From Wuchereria bancrofti (taxonomy: Eukaryota; Nematoda; Chromadorea; Rhabditida; Onchocercidae): a stretch of 64,000 nt of DNA. Positions within the stretch are counted from its first letter, which is position 1; every line of letters begins with the position of its first letter. A program made the position numbers and the translations under genes. Positions 12,182-25,449 of this stretch are shown piece after piece. Below the pieces are notes generated by a model. The model was not told the DNA's origin, searched no databases, and saw nothing but the letters and a program-made list of their open reading frames with translations. The stretch covers positions 7,483,603-7,547,602 of the forward strand of contig SSBO01000012.1 in NCBI GenBank assembly GCA_005281725.1, read 5' to 3'.

Positions 12182-15100
12182 ATGGATATGGGAAAGGTAG
12201 TACGAACTATAGATGTCGAGACGAATGTCCCTGATTTCAGTTCGCTAATGCTTAATCGAACTTCGTTGAACGCATTAGCTAAAGCTGGTTTCATCAAGCC
12301 ATCCCCAGTACAAGCTCAAGCAATCCCATTTGGCATGCTTGGACTTGGTAGTTCATTTCGTACGCAAAATTTTCTGTAGCAATAATCCTGTCAAGTTTCT
12401 AGACATTTCCGCTTTTTCGTTTCAAAATTTGTTTTTGTTTGTTGGTTGGAGATAATTAAAGCTTACTGCAGATTTACTTGTGCAAGCAAAATCCGGAACT
12501 GGAAAAACAATGGTTTTTTCCTTGTTGGCTGTAGAAAACCTGAATGCTCAGTTTGGACGTCCACAAGTGTTGATCGTAGCTCCAACTCGTGAAATTGCTT
12601 CTCAAATAGTCTCTTATATCAGAATGCTTGCTCCTGCTGTGATCCATGTGGGGTAATCTTCCTCATGTAATTGCTTTTTTGACTAGTAAGTTATGCATCA
12701 CGTAATTCTTGGGTTGTTATTAGGATGTTTGTTGGTGGAAATGAGAAGGGCGTTGCGGAAGATATTGAAAAACTCAGGAAAAGTATTCACATTGTTGTTG
12801 GGACAACAGGCCGTCTTTGCCATCTTGTTCGAATCAACGCATTGCGGCTATCCCATGTACGGTTGTTTGTTCTAGACGAAGCTGATAAGCTTATGGAAGA
12901 CAATTTTCAGAAAGAAATCAAGTTAGTTTGCTGAAACTACTTGAAATTATCGTGAAGTAGATAAAAACTGGAAAGAGGACACGGAGATATCGTTTGTAAT
13001 CTTCAGTTACTGGACGATTTTGATTTTGTTATATCAAATCACAAATCGAGAGAGCTGCAGCATTTCATTGTGTCTTTCTTGACTGTTAAATATAATTTCA
13101 TTTAGTTATCTGTTCTCTACACTGCCACCGGAAAAGCAGATAGCTGTGTTCTCGGCTACTTATCCATATAGGCTGGATACAACTCTTACGCATTACATGA
13201 GAGGTTTATTCATTACTTATTTTTATATAGCGAACAAGACCGGTCACTTATCACCAATCCATGATGTGCGTGTATAGTGCCATACCCATTTATTAGATGT
13301 GACCATAAATCTACCTCGATGCTGCAGTCAATTCATTCCCCAGTTTGTTCACTGAATAGGCAGTGTTCCAACAACGTCATCGTGATCAGCCTGTACTTCT
13401 GGGTTTCCTAAAAAATTTAGAATTATATAATATTGTTTTTGGACTTTGAATATGATTCCAGTTATAACTTATTATCACCTATCATATTACGGCACCAAAA
13501 TCGAACTTTGGGAAGAATTTTGCACCGCTGTGAAAATTTGATTTCTTGGTTTTCAATATATTTCAAATTTCTGTCTATTATTTGTCGTTATTCCTTTTTT
13601 TAAACCTTTTGTATCAGGATAATTATCCTATAGATGTACAACTGGTGCGTGTAGATAAAGATGCACAGTTACTTGGTGTTAAACAGTACGTGATTGTTGC
13701 CCGCAATGGAACCAGGAAAATGAACGTTTTGCTGCGCTTACTGCTTCACCTTCGTTATGGTCAATGTATCGTCTTCGTCAATGATCATAAAAATTGAGTT
13801 CTGCAATGTATTTGTGATGTGCTTTTGAAAGAATTGAAAATAATGTAGTTAATATGTTTGTTAATGACATTTAAAAAGGAAAAAATTGCTGCATTGAAAT
13901 TTTATTTCAGATGTGAGGAGCTTTGTGCAGATTTACAACGAGCAAAATTTGATGCGGTTAGCATTTCTGGTAGCATGCCACAAACTGATCGTACAAAAGC
14001 GATACGGCGACTCAAAAACTGCTTGGTTAAATTACTCATTTCAACCGATCTTGTAAGTTTGTGAAAACATCGATTTTGAATCTTTTTTCTTTTTTTTCTA
14101 TGCAGTCTCCTTTGCTATTTGGTCACAGTGATTCATCTTTCATGTTTTTTTTTTTTTTGAACTTAATCACATGATAACTTTCCCATCTGGAGTTTTTCTG
14201 CAAATTAGTGTTTTAGACAGCACGAGGAATTGATGCTCCGGGCGTCAATATTGTGGTCAACTATGGAAGCCCACTTATGTTAGCCACTTATTTGCATCGA
14301 ATTGGGCGTGCTGGACGTTTTGGTATTATCAAGTTTAAAGTTGCAAAAAATTATGTTGCAAATTTCATTGTAGTTTTGTTTTTGTTGTAAATGAATATGT
14401 TAAATATATATTCTTTAGGTACACAAGGTGCTGCATTCACAATTATCAATAGTGATAAAGAGTTGAAGTTGTTCAGTGATTTCGTTGTCGAGGGGAAACT
14501 TCGAACTAAGCTATTACGAGCAAGAGAGGAGTGGCCTAGCAATCTCATCTATGACGATGGATTTTTTAACAGTTCTGAAGACTTCCGTGTAAGTGTTGAA
14601 TACACTGGTATAGTTTCGTAATGAAAATGGGTTCTGCATTTCACTTTGCAAAATGCTTTTTTCAGAGATTTAAGTTCGTCTGTTCGGGATTAAATTTGAA
14701 ATTGAAGTTGCGTTCTCGTTATGTCTACTGATATAAGTGATGTCAAGTACTGATTGTAGCAGTTCTCTTGTAGCCCTACACAACAAGGAATTGGCATAGT
14801 CAGCAATGTCATGATGTTAAGAGGGGTGAGAAAAACGTATGCGAATTCATCGGGATTGGTTCAGACTTGAGAGAATGTGGAAAAGAATATAAATTCTATG
14901 GAGACACGACTGCATTACATCATAAATCGGAAAAACGCATCTATTTCAGTCAAGATTTTTACAACATATATAGGAGTATGACGAATAGTGGAATCCCTGA
15001 CGTACTTTTAAAGAATTTGGTTTCATTGAAGGTCATTTATTTATTCATTAATTCCTTATTTATCCATTTTTTTGTAGATTTGAACTTGCCAGCAACTGAA

Positions 15101-17073
15101 CTGATTCAAATTAATTGCGAGAATTTTATAGCATAAGTGGTTGCGCTTTGGCAGTAATAACTTTAGCATTCTCAAATGGACGAGTAAAGGCTGTGTTGGA
15201 TTTGGTCAATGAAAAAAAAAAGAAAGAAAACTGATAAGAGCTATCGAAAGTTTAACTATTAGGTGCACTACGGAGTATGAAAACTTACTAAATGGGCTGT
15301 TTTTTTGTGAGTTGTTTTGCAGACATACTCGTTATACTCCTACATGTGTTGTAACCGTAAAGCTTTTTTTAGATACGATCACCATATAACTTCGATTTAA
15401 TGCGAAAAAATACTCTGATGATGTTACGAATGGGTGCTGTAAATAAAAGCAGTCAGGACATAAATGATCATGAAAAATCTTATCGCAAAAAACCTTTTTG
15501 CTTACTGAACAACAAAACAGATTTCACTGTGGGTATGGGTTGTAGGAGGAAAAGGTATTTGAGGAATCAGATTCTTTCTGTTCGAAATGTGTTATCCGAT
15601 GAAGAATGGTTGCGGTATGCCAATCTTCGTTTCGGTTCAACTATACTGTGTGAACCGTTTTTGATTTGTGGATTTAATGAAGTAAGTTATGGAGTAAAGT
15701 TGTTGAAATTACACTATCCGGCATATTACTATAGCTTTAGTGAACAGTATTATTCATTTAAAAGGAAAAAATAAGGAAAATATGCATCAGGGCGGTTCAG
15801 CGATGGATAATGTTCGTTTTTCTGTTTTCAAGACACTTGAATTTATCAATCTTTAGAAATATGAGCCAGATTTAGTAAATTTTAGCTTGTTAAAACAGGG
15901 ATTTTAACTTGCCCCTAAACAGGCTATGTAAATTGAATTTTTTGATTTGATCAAATAAGTTTCACTGAGCATTCGTTTTTCTGAGAACTTCCTTCAGGTA
16001 ACATTGTTCGAGAAAACCGTCTTTTATAAAATTGTAAAATTCCAGTCAGCAGTAGCGCCATCTCCTTGTTTTCCTTTGAAAAAAAGTTTTTGCACCAAAG
16101 AATATTAGAGGTTTAGAAAGTTTGGAATACCGCATGGATTCGACTTCCAGTTATATTTCGGTAGTTTTATTCAGAGAATTGTGGAAAAAATCTGTTATTT
16201 TTTCATTTAAATAATTTATATTTATGAATGATTTACTTTAATTTGCAGGGAATTCCAGTTGATCGATCGGACGAAAAATATCTGAGGAAATCCAATTTGG
16301 TAGGAAGTTATAATTTGGAAGAATTGAATCCAGAGCGAGGCGAGGCACATGAACGGAAAAAAGTCTTAATTCCACTTTTTTTTCAATTTTTGTTTTCTGT
16401 TTTCTGTTCCTTCTTTGTTCAACTTTCAGAGAATAAACTTAGTGGTTAGAATTATCATCCAACGTTCGTGATGTTTCAGTCACTAATTTTCATTTGTATA
16501 TTTTATGGTATCGGAATTTATAGTTTCGTATTCATTGTGCTAAAAGCATTTAGAATGGTAAGAAATATGAAACCTCCGAAGAATTGAAAGTGAAACTTGC
16601 GAAAATTAAGTCAGGGTTCAATTATGAATTGGTTTTGGGATTGCGTAGGATGAAAGAATGTATGACAACAACCGAAGTACCAGAGATGTAGGCTTTTTCT
16701 GTGCCATTTCAACTAAGTTTTATTTTGCACTGATTTTGCACCTGAAAAGGTTTGAAGAAATTTGAGGAATTCAACTTTTTCAAGTATGCGATGTCTTATT
16801 TTATAGTTCCAATCCTTCGTGTTTTGTGGTAGTTGAAATCCGTGCACAAATTATCGCAAAAGTAATCGATTATTTTATAGATGTTCCATGGCAACCCAGA
16901 TTGAACAGAGAAAACTGACTGAGACAAGTAGTACTCAGACTGATGGACTGTCATTTCATGAAGATAGAAGCGTTGATCGTTTGAATGATTATTGTTGTTC
17001 TCGGAGATATATGTGCAGAGAAATAGACCATTTTGCACGATATATAAAACACATGCGTGGGTTTAAATTTTAA
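12182..17073 (+). CDS. mel-46: DEAD-box RNA helicase, DDX20/Gemin3 type, 13 exons
   Basis: Component of the SMN complex that assembles spliceosomal snRNPs. Exons: 12182-12347, 12472-12652, 12724-12921, 13106-13203, 13634-13794, 13911-14052, 14217-14322, 14419-14588, 14774-15031, 15373-15681, 16249-16362, 16554-16687, 16881-17073; about 743 aa (human ~824). Motifs: Q motif [14 protein letters not shown], Walker [24 protein letters not shown] (FVLDEADKL), SAT, LISTDLTARGID, and [10 protein letters not shown]. The order and the [15 protein letters not shown] context fit DDX20 better than other DEAD proteins. The long, poorly conserved C-terminal exons are lysine- and serine-rich with good splice phases. 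Problem: exon 5 runs into TGA at 13795 before any donor in the phase needed by exon 6 (A then TGT GAG). All other junctions agree. Either an unusual junction, a sequence error, or a recent lesion. Confidence 0.85.
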
Positions 17074-19171
17074 AAGCAATCAATAATTTTGTACTAAGAT
17101 TTTGGTATTTTTATTGTTTGCAGTCTTCTTTGATTTTGGAAATTATTGGTTGGAGTGGCGTATGTGGAATTGGTCATCACACAATGTTATAATACTGATG
17201 TTATTACAGTATTGTTCATAATGTTACTGAGAATATTATTTGTAATGTTTTTGGGAGTATTATTCGTTTGGACTCTCCAGATTGTTAAAGTATAAAGTGG
17301 TTGAAAACGGGTTTTTTCAACTTTCTGGAAGTAGATACTACTGAAAATTGGTTCGAGAATTTACATTACAAATAGAATTTCTAGTATAAATGTATTTTAA
17401 GTTTTCTTTATTTCACTGTAAACTGTGAAAGATCTCATCTATCTTTAATTTTAGTATGTTGGTTCTTGAAAGTGCATCACTGCTCATTTGTAGATATTAC
17501 TAGTTGTATCGGAATTATATCTGAATCTAACTTCGCTGGAGTGCTGAAGTATTAAATGGATGGATCACTCAGTGTCATCTTTGGTTATCCTTACCACAAT
17601 TTTGTATAACATTATGGATTGTTTCCTTTATTATTATTGAGGTTTTCGAATTTGCAAAAATTACGAAGAATTTCATACCAAGTGCCGCAAGTTAAAATGA
17701 TATAAATTTTAAGGATTAGCATCTGTGCTTCTATGAAGTCTGTGAAGTATTCTTCATTTACCACCAAAATATGCAGTATTTCAATTCAAAAGCCTCTGGT
17801 CCTAATTTTTTAAGACAGACGAGTAATTTTCACAATCCTGATATCATTGATAACTGCTTTGTAGGTTGGATTGTGCTAGCATTATTACTGGTAACCGAGT
17901 TTCACTGTTGTTATTTTTGTTACTGATTATGTAGATCATCATGCGGATGGATGATCAAATGTTTTATAATGCTAATTTCAGGAATTCAGTTCATCGTTTT
18001 GTTCCCGAATTTGAACTTCTAGTATTCATTACTTATGCAAATATCTGTGTTGTTTGAAATGCATATGGCACATTAACTCTTAACAGATATGTCCTCGAGA
18101 ATTCAGTGAAACAGTTTTCTGCTGTAGCAGCTAGTTTTTATGGCGTATCATTTTGAAATACATATGAGAGAAAGAATAAAAATAGTACTTAAAAATGCAA
18201 AATACTTGATGATTTCAGTAAGTCAGTAGGAATCAGACGCAGAGTTGAAGATTTTGATCCAAAACAACTAACCCAGGTGTTTCAACAAAAATAATGGCGA
18301 AGACACAACACAAACTGTTTAAAAGAAAAAAAAATTTCTGATCAGAATGTACAAGTTTCTCAAGGACAAAAAGAATAAATTACCAGTGCTTATTAATTAC
18401 TTGAATTTTTCAAAGCATTACTTGGGACTCAATTTAAAAGTTTATTTTGTAATTCATCTAGTAAAATTATTACATGGTACTGTGCATTAATTTTACGAAT
18501 TAATAGTTCAAGAAGTTTTTATTTGTTGAACAACTGAAAAATGCAATAGTGCAACTAAAGTACGCCATGCAACAACAGTACGTTGGAATTCCCATGTATT
18601 CCAAAAAAAGAGCTTGCGGTAGGTTTGTTCATTGTAATTGGTGATCTGACGTAATTCGTCGAAAGTAACTGATTAATTCCTATTGAACAGCGTTGCCTTG
18701 TAGTTCTTTTGTCAAAATTTGAACACCACTGACGAATTGCAAAGTTGTTCTATCAGCAATACACTTCGTTTTCATTTAATGATAGAAAAATCTGGAGTAA
18801 AATAAAAACTTATCTGAAAAATCATCACTATCTAATATGTCGATTTTGAAAACATGAAGCTGTTCATTAATGATTGTCAAAAAGTTCACTGAATATTTGA
18901 GTCTGTATGTCTAATATCATGCCATATTTACTTTTTTTCATGACTTCATGAATCACTTCAGAAGAACAACTTTGTTATTTATAATACTTCAGATAGACAG
19001 TCACTCTGGAGAACTACGCCCTCGATCAAATATTGTTCAAATTGATGTTTTCCATACAATCGATATTCGAATGATGCTATAAGAAAGATTACTTAACAGA
19101 ATAAGTATCGGCTATAGGACAGTGCTGTACTCTTTAAAAAGTTATCAAAATGACACAACTGAAAACCTCCA

Positions 19172-19291
19172 ATAGTTCTTAGCATACTTTTCCTTTTTCC
19201 TTTTTTCCTCCCACAAATTCATTTTTTTTTTCATTGTCATAGTTTTTAGCACACTTTTCCTTTTCCTCCCACAATTCATTCATATTTCATT
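19172..19291. repeat. imperfect tandem duplication, pyrimidine-rich
   Basis: Two adjacent copies share TTAGCAYACTTTTCCTTTT, CCTCCCACAA and TTCATT landmarks, about 65 and 54 bases long, separated only by a few bases and differing by short indels in T-runs. Local replication slippage is the simplest origin. Confidence 0.65.
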
Positions 19292-19574
19292 AAGTTTTAT
19301 TTAAATAATTTCCATTATTACTAAATATATAAAGACACTGATCTAATTATTAAGTGGGAGTATATCACATTTCTGTTCCGAAAAAGTTAGTTCAAATTTT
19401 ACTTTATAAATTTATGATGATTTCACTACCAGAGATAATCGGAAATTAAATTAGTTTTCAAATATCTGTAGAAAGTAGAAAATCGAACTTCGCGTAAGTA
19501 CTGAATAAAAATCTGAGGTTACACTGAGATCATGCACGATTAAATCTGAATTTCTCAAACAATAATATTGCTTA

Positions 19575-19666
19575 CCACCGAGGCCTCCTCTTAAATTTGC
19601 CACCGCATTCTTCTCACTCCCACTTCGCTTTGTTGACTTTTCTCTCTTTTTCATCTTGTCCGCCAT
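19575..19666 (-). CDS. candidate first coding exon, basic protein, unrecognised
   Basis: On the minus strand, ATG at 19666 in a good context (GAGCA then ATGGCG) opens a lysine- and arginine-rich peptide beginning MADKMKKREKSTKRSGSEKN and ending GGLGG at a strong donor (GTAAGC). The upstream flank is less AT-rich than its surroundings, as a 5' UTR would be. I could not find following exons between 17.1 and 19.5 kb and do not recognise the protein. It may be a real 5' exon of a small gene or a chance frame. Confidence 0.3.
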
Positions 19667-20325
19667 TGCTCTGTGGGCTTCAACACTTCTTTGTAAAAAG
19701 TCAACTATAATTGTCGCTCCCACAAGAAATTACGACCTTACACCTCCTGCCTTTGCAGATTACTTTTCTCACCGAAACTTCTGCAGCATCCACAAAGAAT
19801 TTTCACTCGTTTTGAACAATTCGAAATTGTGTCAGATAACTGCTTTTTGCAATAAAGTTCATTGCGGTTATTCATGTGCTCTTCTGTTTGATCCAGCCAC
19901 TAAGATTTAATTCTGTTCTAATTTTGAGGTTATTCGATTTTGAAGTTAATCAGACCTCGCATAAGTGATGAATAAATCTTATAAAAATCTAAAGTTATAC
20001 TAAATTGTATACAATCAAACTTGAATTCTTTTAAATCAGTGGTAATGCTTACTATAAGTTTCACTTTAAATTTGTCATTGCTCTCTTCCACATTGTGAAG
20101 TTATTCAATACTCGCTAACTACAGTTTCCTTTTGCTATCAACCTGTGTATTGTTTACTTATCTAAGCTTTGTCATTCTACTTTTTCTCTCCACTCTAGAA
20201 AGCATTACATCTGTCTTTTTGCTTTAGAAAATCTGGTTTCCTCGATGGAAAATATCACGAATACCGTGTCATAGGATATTTTTTGGTTATTGAGGTGAAC
20301 TACAAGTTGTCTTTGTACAATAATG

Positions 20326-20370
20326 TAACTTCATAAATAACTGACTATTAGTCAGTTATTTATGAAGTTA
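20326..20370. repeat. perfect 45-bp palindrome
   Basis: Arms 20326-20347 and 20349-20370 are exact reverse complements (22 bases each, beginning TAACTTCATAAATAACTGAC) around a single T. No coding sequence touches it. It could form a cruciform or an RNA hairpin, or could be a fold-back artefact. Confidence 0.9.
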
Positions 20371-21700
20371 ATTGTGTGACTTTCTGTTTTTTTAGATAAG
20401 TTTTTTCAAAGTTTTTAAAATTGATTTTTGTAGACTGAGGTAGGTAAAAGCAAGTCATATGAACTGATTGATAATATATTTAATGCAGAGTGGATAGTGA
20501 AATTCGTTGACGACGAATAATAACAAACCACAAAATTTAACTGACATAATTCTATAAAATGTGAAGCTAATGTAATCTGCTTTGTATCGATAATCAAGAC
20601 TCTGTTGGTCAGCTTAAACACAAGAAAAAGAAGATTAGAAGAAAACGCTTTACAAGTCAACTAGCTTGATGTAGTATTCATTCTTTTGATGTTCCCAAAT
20701 GTTTCTGAATTGATCAAAGATTATGTAGTGCTTGATTTTCTCTAAATCCTTTATAGTTTTTATTAAGTCTACATTTTGGTACTTACAGCAGTCAAAAGAA
20801 TAACCTTTAGACACAATGCGCGAAGTGATGTTTAGAATCGGTAAGGGATAGAACTGATGGAGGCAGAATTGCTAAGAATAAAGATCTAAATGGTCATGCA
20901 ACGATCTGTAAGAAATAAGAGTATTCTCATGACAAGATTTCTATGACTTGAAAAATGTAAAAACTGGACTTCGAAAAGTAAAATGGCACATTACAAACTT
21001 CTTTATAGTAAAATCGATCTTAAATTCAAGTCTGTACTTGTTTAATGGAATTGTAGGCAACGTCGTTTTATACAATTGAAAGTTATGCAGAATCTAATAT
21101 ATGCTCAATGATATTATATTGGGCGTGCCATCCTCCATAATATTATCAATAAAGACTATTGATCAGATTATATTTTTGAATCTTCCATAACAATGAGCTC
21201 AACAGAGCAAAAGAGCACCTCTTCGCTTCATATAAAACAATTTTGACATTCCTGCATATTATGGAATGAGATAACGCAAAGCCTGATAATTTATTTACAA
21301 TTAACCGATGCTTGAGTTGTACTACGTAACTATTAAAAATTTATTCAAATTGATATCTAAAAAATTCGGAATTCGAAAATATTTTAGCAAAATAATGATT
21401 GCTTTGTGACCATTAAAATTGAGTTATTTTTTTATTAAGTAGTGCATTTTTCTTTTCTTTATATACAAATGTATATTTAACTAATCTGTGCATGGTTCTG
21501 GATGTGACATTTTAAGGGAGATCATATTCACCAGATCATATTTTTAAATCTTCCGTAGCAATGACTTCAGCAGCTTCAAGGGTTAAATAAATTAATAAGC
21601 CTCTCCCTGGCTTTCCTTCTCTTTCTAATTCTCTATCTTTACATTAGTTTCGTAACCAACTTCTGTTTCAAGTAATTTTTGAAGCAAATTAATGTGAGAA

Positions 21701-21726
21701 TTTCAGAAACTGCTGTCTGGCCAACC
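21701..21726 (+). promoter_or_regulatory. candidate trans-splice acceptor and short 5' UTR of bcat-1
   Basis: AATTTCAG ends at 21706 and the ATG follows at 21727, leaving a 20-base leader. No upstream coding exon connects to this acceptor, so spliced-leader addition is likely. Confidence 0.45.
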
Positions 21727-24617
21727 ATGAAGTATTTGACAAATCTAGCCTCATCAGACGTTGTAACTCGATTAATTCGATGTGGTAGACCGTTGTTACT
21801 ACCTTCGAAACTAGCCGGTTACTGTCTCCACGCAGTCGCTACTACACCTGCTGTATTCTCGTTTAAGGTATGCATCGTTTCACTTGTTAAATAAGAAAAT
21901 TTAGCAACTTAAGTTCATGAGCAAGAAATATTTCTTTATCGGCTAATACAACCAGTTGAAACAGTTTAGCACCGTGATTTGGAAGTCATCAAAGTAAGAC
22001 GGGAGCGAATGCAGCAGAAACCGGAACCGGGAAGTGAACTGCTATTTGGTCATCAATTTTCAGATCACATGCTTGAGGTACATTTCAGGACTAATTTTAT
22101 AAGGAAGAGTTTAGATCTCATTTCCAATGATGCAGCATAACTATATCAATTTGAGGGGAACTAAATTATTTGAATGTTTTTAAATAACGATTGTAGATAG
22201 AATGGACAGCGAAGAAAGGTTGGTCTCGACCTCTAATATGTCCAGTTCATGATTTAGTAATGCATCCCGCTGCAAAGGTTAGCATTTTTAATGTAATATT
22301 TGCAATTACGGATTCTGGATATTAGTAATTCTGTAATCTGAAGTCCGTTTCTGAGCTGTTTTCCAGTGAGAAAGCACTAATTCAGAAGCAAACAAATGGG
22401 AGATTTGAAGTTCAAGAAATAATAGTAGTGGAGAGAAGATACAACTTCAACTTTTTCTAGGTTTTCCACTATGCAGTTGAACTGTTTGAAGGTATGAAAG
22501 CATATAGATGTGATGACGATAAAATTAATTTGTTCCGTCCGGAAAAAAACATGGAGCGCATGTACCGTTCCGCAGCTCGAGCTGCTCTGCCGGTTTCTTA
22601 TTTGCACTTTTCTTTTCTCAAGCTGTACAGCTTAGAAAAAGTTTTTTTTAGAGCTAAGTTCAAGAGCATGAAATTTTAATTTCGGTTAAAAATCGAGAAT
22701 TGCTGAGATAAAAATCAAATATAGCGCATCCCTGAAAATTATCGATGTTACTGAAGAAATTTAATTAAACCATGCTTGCAAAAAGCATCCTCGCAAATAG
22801 TGCAACTTCGAACAATTAATTTACCGCAAAGCTCCATTATTTCGAACTAGGTCGGTTGCAGTATGTGAAGTGATATCCCAAAGGAAATCAAAAGACTGCA
22901 ATCATTGAAATGAAAAACTTCAGTAAATTAAAATATGCGAGATCGCTTTTACATAGGGAACAAGAAAATTTTTCAAATCCAGTATGCAAGCCTCTATTTT
23001 TTTTTAAATCTTTCTCTGAGAAATAAAAGTGAAAATATTTTCAGACATTCGACAAAAATGAGTTGAAAAAACTTATTTGTGAACTAGTAACCATTGACGC
23101 ATCTTGGGTACCTAAGTCACCCGGTTCACTTTATATTCGTCCAACGATTATCGCTACTGAGGTTTTGTGTTGTTTTATTATTAATAATAGAGTAATCATG
23201 GAGAATGTTCACTATTAATTTAATTTTCAATAAAGAAGAGATCAGTTCATTTTGAAAAATGTTTTTAAGCCAACTCTTGGTTTATCACATGCAGAGCAAG
23301 CTTTACTTTTCGTATTAACTGGTCCAGTTGGACAGTACTACTCGACTGGATTCAAGCCTGTTTCATTGTATGCTGATCCATCCTTCTGTCGATCATTTCT
23401 TGGTGGTGTTGGGCAATATAAAATGGGCTGGTAAGGCACTGATTTTAGGACTATAATTGTGGTTGTCTATTTGCTATTGTTTGTCCTACTGAAAACCACT
23501 GCAAACGAATTAAATGGCATTTTCTGGTAAAAATTTTGACAGTTTTTGTCTTAAAGAAACATTTTTCTCCTAAATATTTTAGTAATTATGCGCCAACAAT
23601 ATTAGTCAGTAAAATAGCGGCTTCGAAAAATTGTCAACAGGTACTGTGGTTGTATGGTGAAGAACAGTGGATTACAGAAGTAGGAGCAATGAACATCTTC
23701 ATCTATTGGAAAAATGAACAAGGAGGTTATATGCTCCTTCTCAGTAAATTTAAAAATGTATTCTAAATCTATGTAAAATGTTAGAATTCGAAATTTTCTT
23801 GGTGTTGTTTCTTTTCACCTCAAATCAAAAATTTTTAGATGACGAATTAGTAACAGCACCACTGTACGATGGGATAATATTACCAGGTGTTACCAGAGAT
23901 AGTGTTTTGCATTTGGGAAGACAGATGAATGATATTAAAGTTACTGAACGTTATGTTCAAATAGGAGAAATACGACGAGCCATCAAAGAGGAAAGGGTAG
24001 GCTCGGTTTCTTTTACAAAAGACAGAAGGAAAAATATCTTTTGCTTGTTTATGCACCGCAGTATTTTTCAACTAAAGAAAAAAATTGGTTGATATTTCAA
24101 AGGTCAGAACTTAAATTTCTTTACACTTAATTTGCTCGGTTACCTACAGATGCTTCAGCAAAACAAAAATAAGTATATTTCGACTTCAAAATTTCAAATC
24201 CTTGAGGTATGAAAGTGAAAAAAGAGAAAATAACATTGTAGATGTACGAAATGTTCGGCACCGGTACAGCATGTGTTGTTTCTCCAGTAGATCGAATTTT
24301 ATATAAAAATCCTTGTACAGGAGATTTCGAGGAAATGAATATACCAACGATAACCCACAAGCCCAACCTTATGCAGAAACTTCACCAAACAGTGGTCGAC
24401 ATACAGGTTATTACTTCCTTACTCGGAAAAATGCTGCTTATTTAATTTATTTGCTTTCATAAAATTTAATGATGGAACCGTGGTCTCATTTTCTTGTTCA
24501 ATGATTTTTGATATTATTTGACTTGCTAAATGCTCATTACAGTATGGGAAGATAAAGATGCCAGAATGGACGATGGAAGTTACTTCATTTTCACAGTCAA
24601 CTATGTCCACTTCTTGA
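21727..24617 (+). CDS. bcat-1: branched-chain amino acid aminotransferase, 10 exons, complete
   Basis: PLP enzyme that transaminates leucine, isoleucine and valine with 2-oxoglutarate, first step of their catabolism. Exons: 21727-21867, 21970-22077, 22197-22277, 22461-22592, 23045-23161, 23270-23430, 23583-23725, 23839-23996, 24242-24406, 24543-24617; phases all agree, 426 aa. The first exon is a basic, acid-poor leader ([18 protein letters not shown]) that fits a mitochondrial presequence. Visible landmarks: [55 protein letters not shown] with the PLP-binding Lys, [40 protein letters not shown]. Oddities: the glycine after KMG is Cys (exon 6/7 junction TG+T), and the mammalian CxxC redox pair is CVVS. 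ATG at 21727 is the only in-frame Met upstream of the catalytic domain. Confidence 0.93.
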
Positions 24618-25449
24618 AGATTTAACTGGATTAAAAAAATTGAAGGATTTGAATTTATATAATACTCAATACATCCAACATATTATATCTTCTATATGTC
24701 ATAATTCCTCAATTTATTTTCATAAACTTATGTTAATGTGTCTTCAGCATCTATTCTAAATTTTATGAATCGATTTTCTTTCATTTGTTTATACTGCAAA
24801 TAGTAAAATCAAAAAAGAACATTTACAAACTGCAACTTTAAATTGACAACCAAAATGTTTGGAAATGAAATCATCTTTTTCTGCAATCATTTGGTACAAT
24901 TTTTGGTTCTATGATGGACTTCTTTTCGCATTCAGTCTTTGAATAGGTTATGCTGTAGCGGATCATGCTGTAAATTTAAATTATATGAAAGTTCATAGCT
25001 GGAGAGGAGGAAAGGAATACATATCACGTGATAAATGCACTTTCCTATACCTACATTTTAATGAACCCAAAATAAATTCATATGAAATATATTAAATACT
25101 ATACTAAATTAAATACTATACTATCTATATTATCTATATTAAATACCACACCAAAATATATCCAAACTTACATAAGTGGCATTAAAATGCTTGATCCGAA
25201 CAACGACTGGGCTAAACGTAGCAAGTCTTTGGTGTTTTTTGAAACTTATTATTACCGAATGTCCGGGAATACCGTACACTTCAAGGAATTCAGTCTTATT
25301 AAAGTCGAGAAGCACTTCCGCCGTTAACTAAAACATTTTTTCTAAACAAACTGTTTGATTAATTAAATTTCCAGAAAACTATAAAAGGATTGGAATATTT
25401 CTGCTACTGTATTTTTTCACGATGTTTGTTCCAGAAAATTATAAAACAG
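24618..25449. other. convergent intergenic region
   Basis: Separates the 3' ends of bcat-1 (+) and the fucosidase (-). Contains a short AT-rich tandem array of TAAATACTATACTA/TCTATATTA-like units at about 25088-25150. No gene seen. Confidence 0.5.

Larger units (their letters stand above)
17074..21700. other. 4.6-kb intergenic region
   Basis: Mostly AT-rich with no confident gene. Holds an imperfect tandem duplication of a pyrimidine-rich block (about 19172-19236 and 19238-19291), a candidate coding exon on - near 19666, a diverged copy of that area near 19940-20100, and a perfect palindrome at 20326-20370; these are listed separately. Confidence 0.5.

Noticed and set aside
15065..15136. possible helicase exon reading [17 protein letters not shown]
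   Set aside because: Phase does not fit exon 9, which joins the exon at 15373 exactly.
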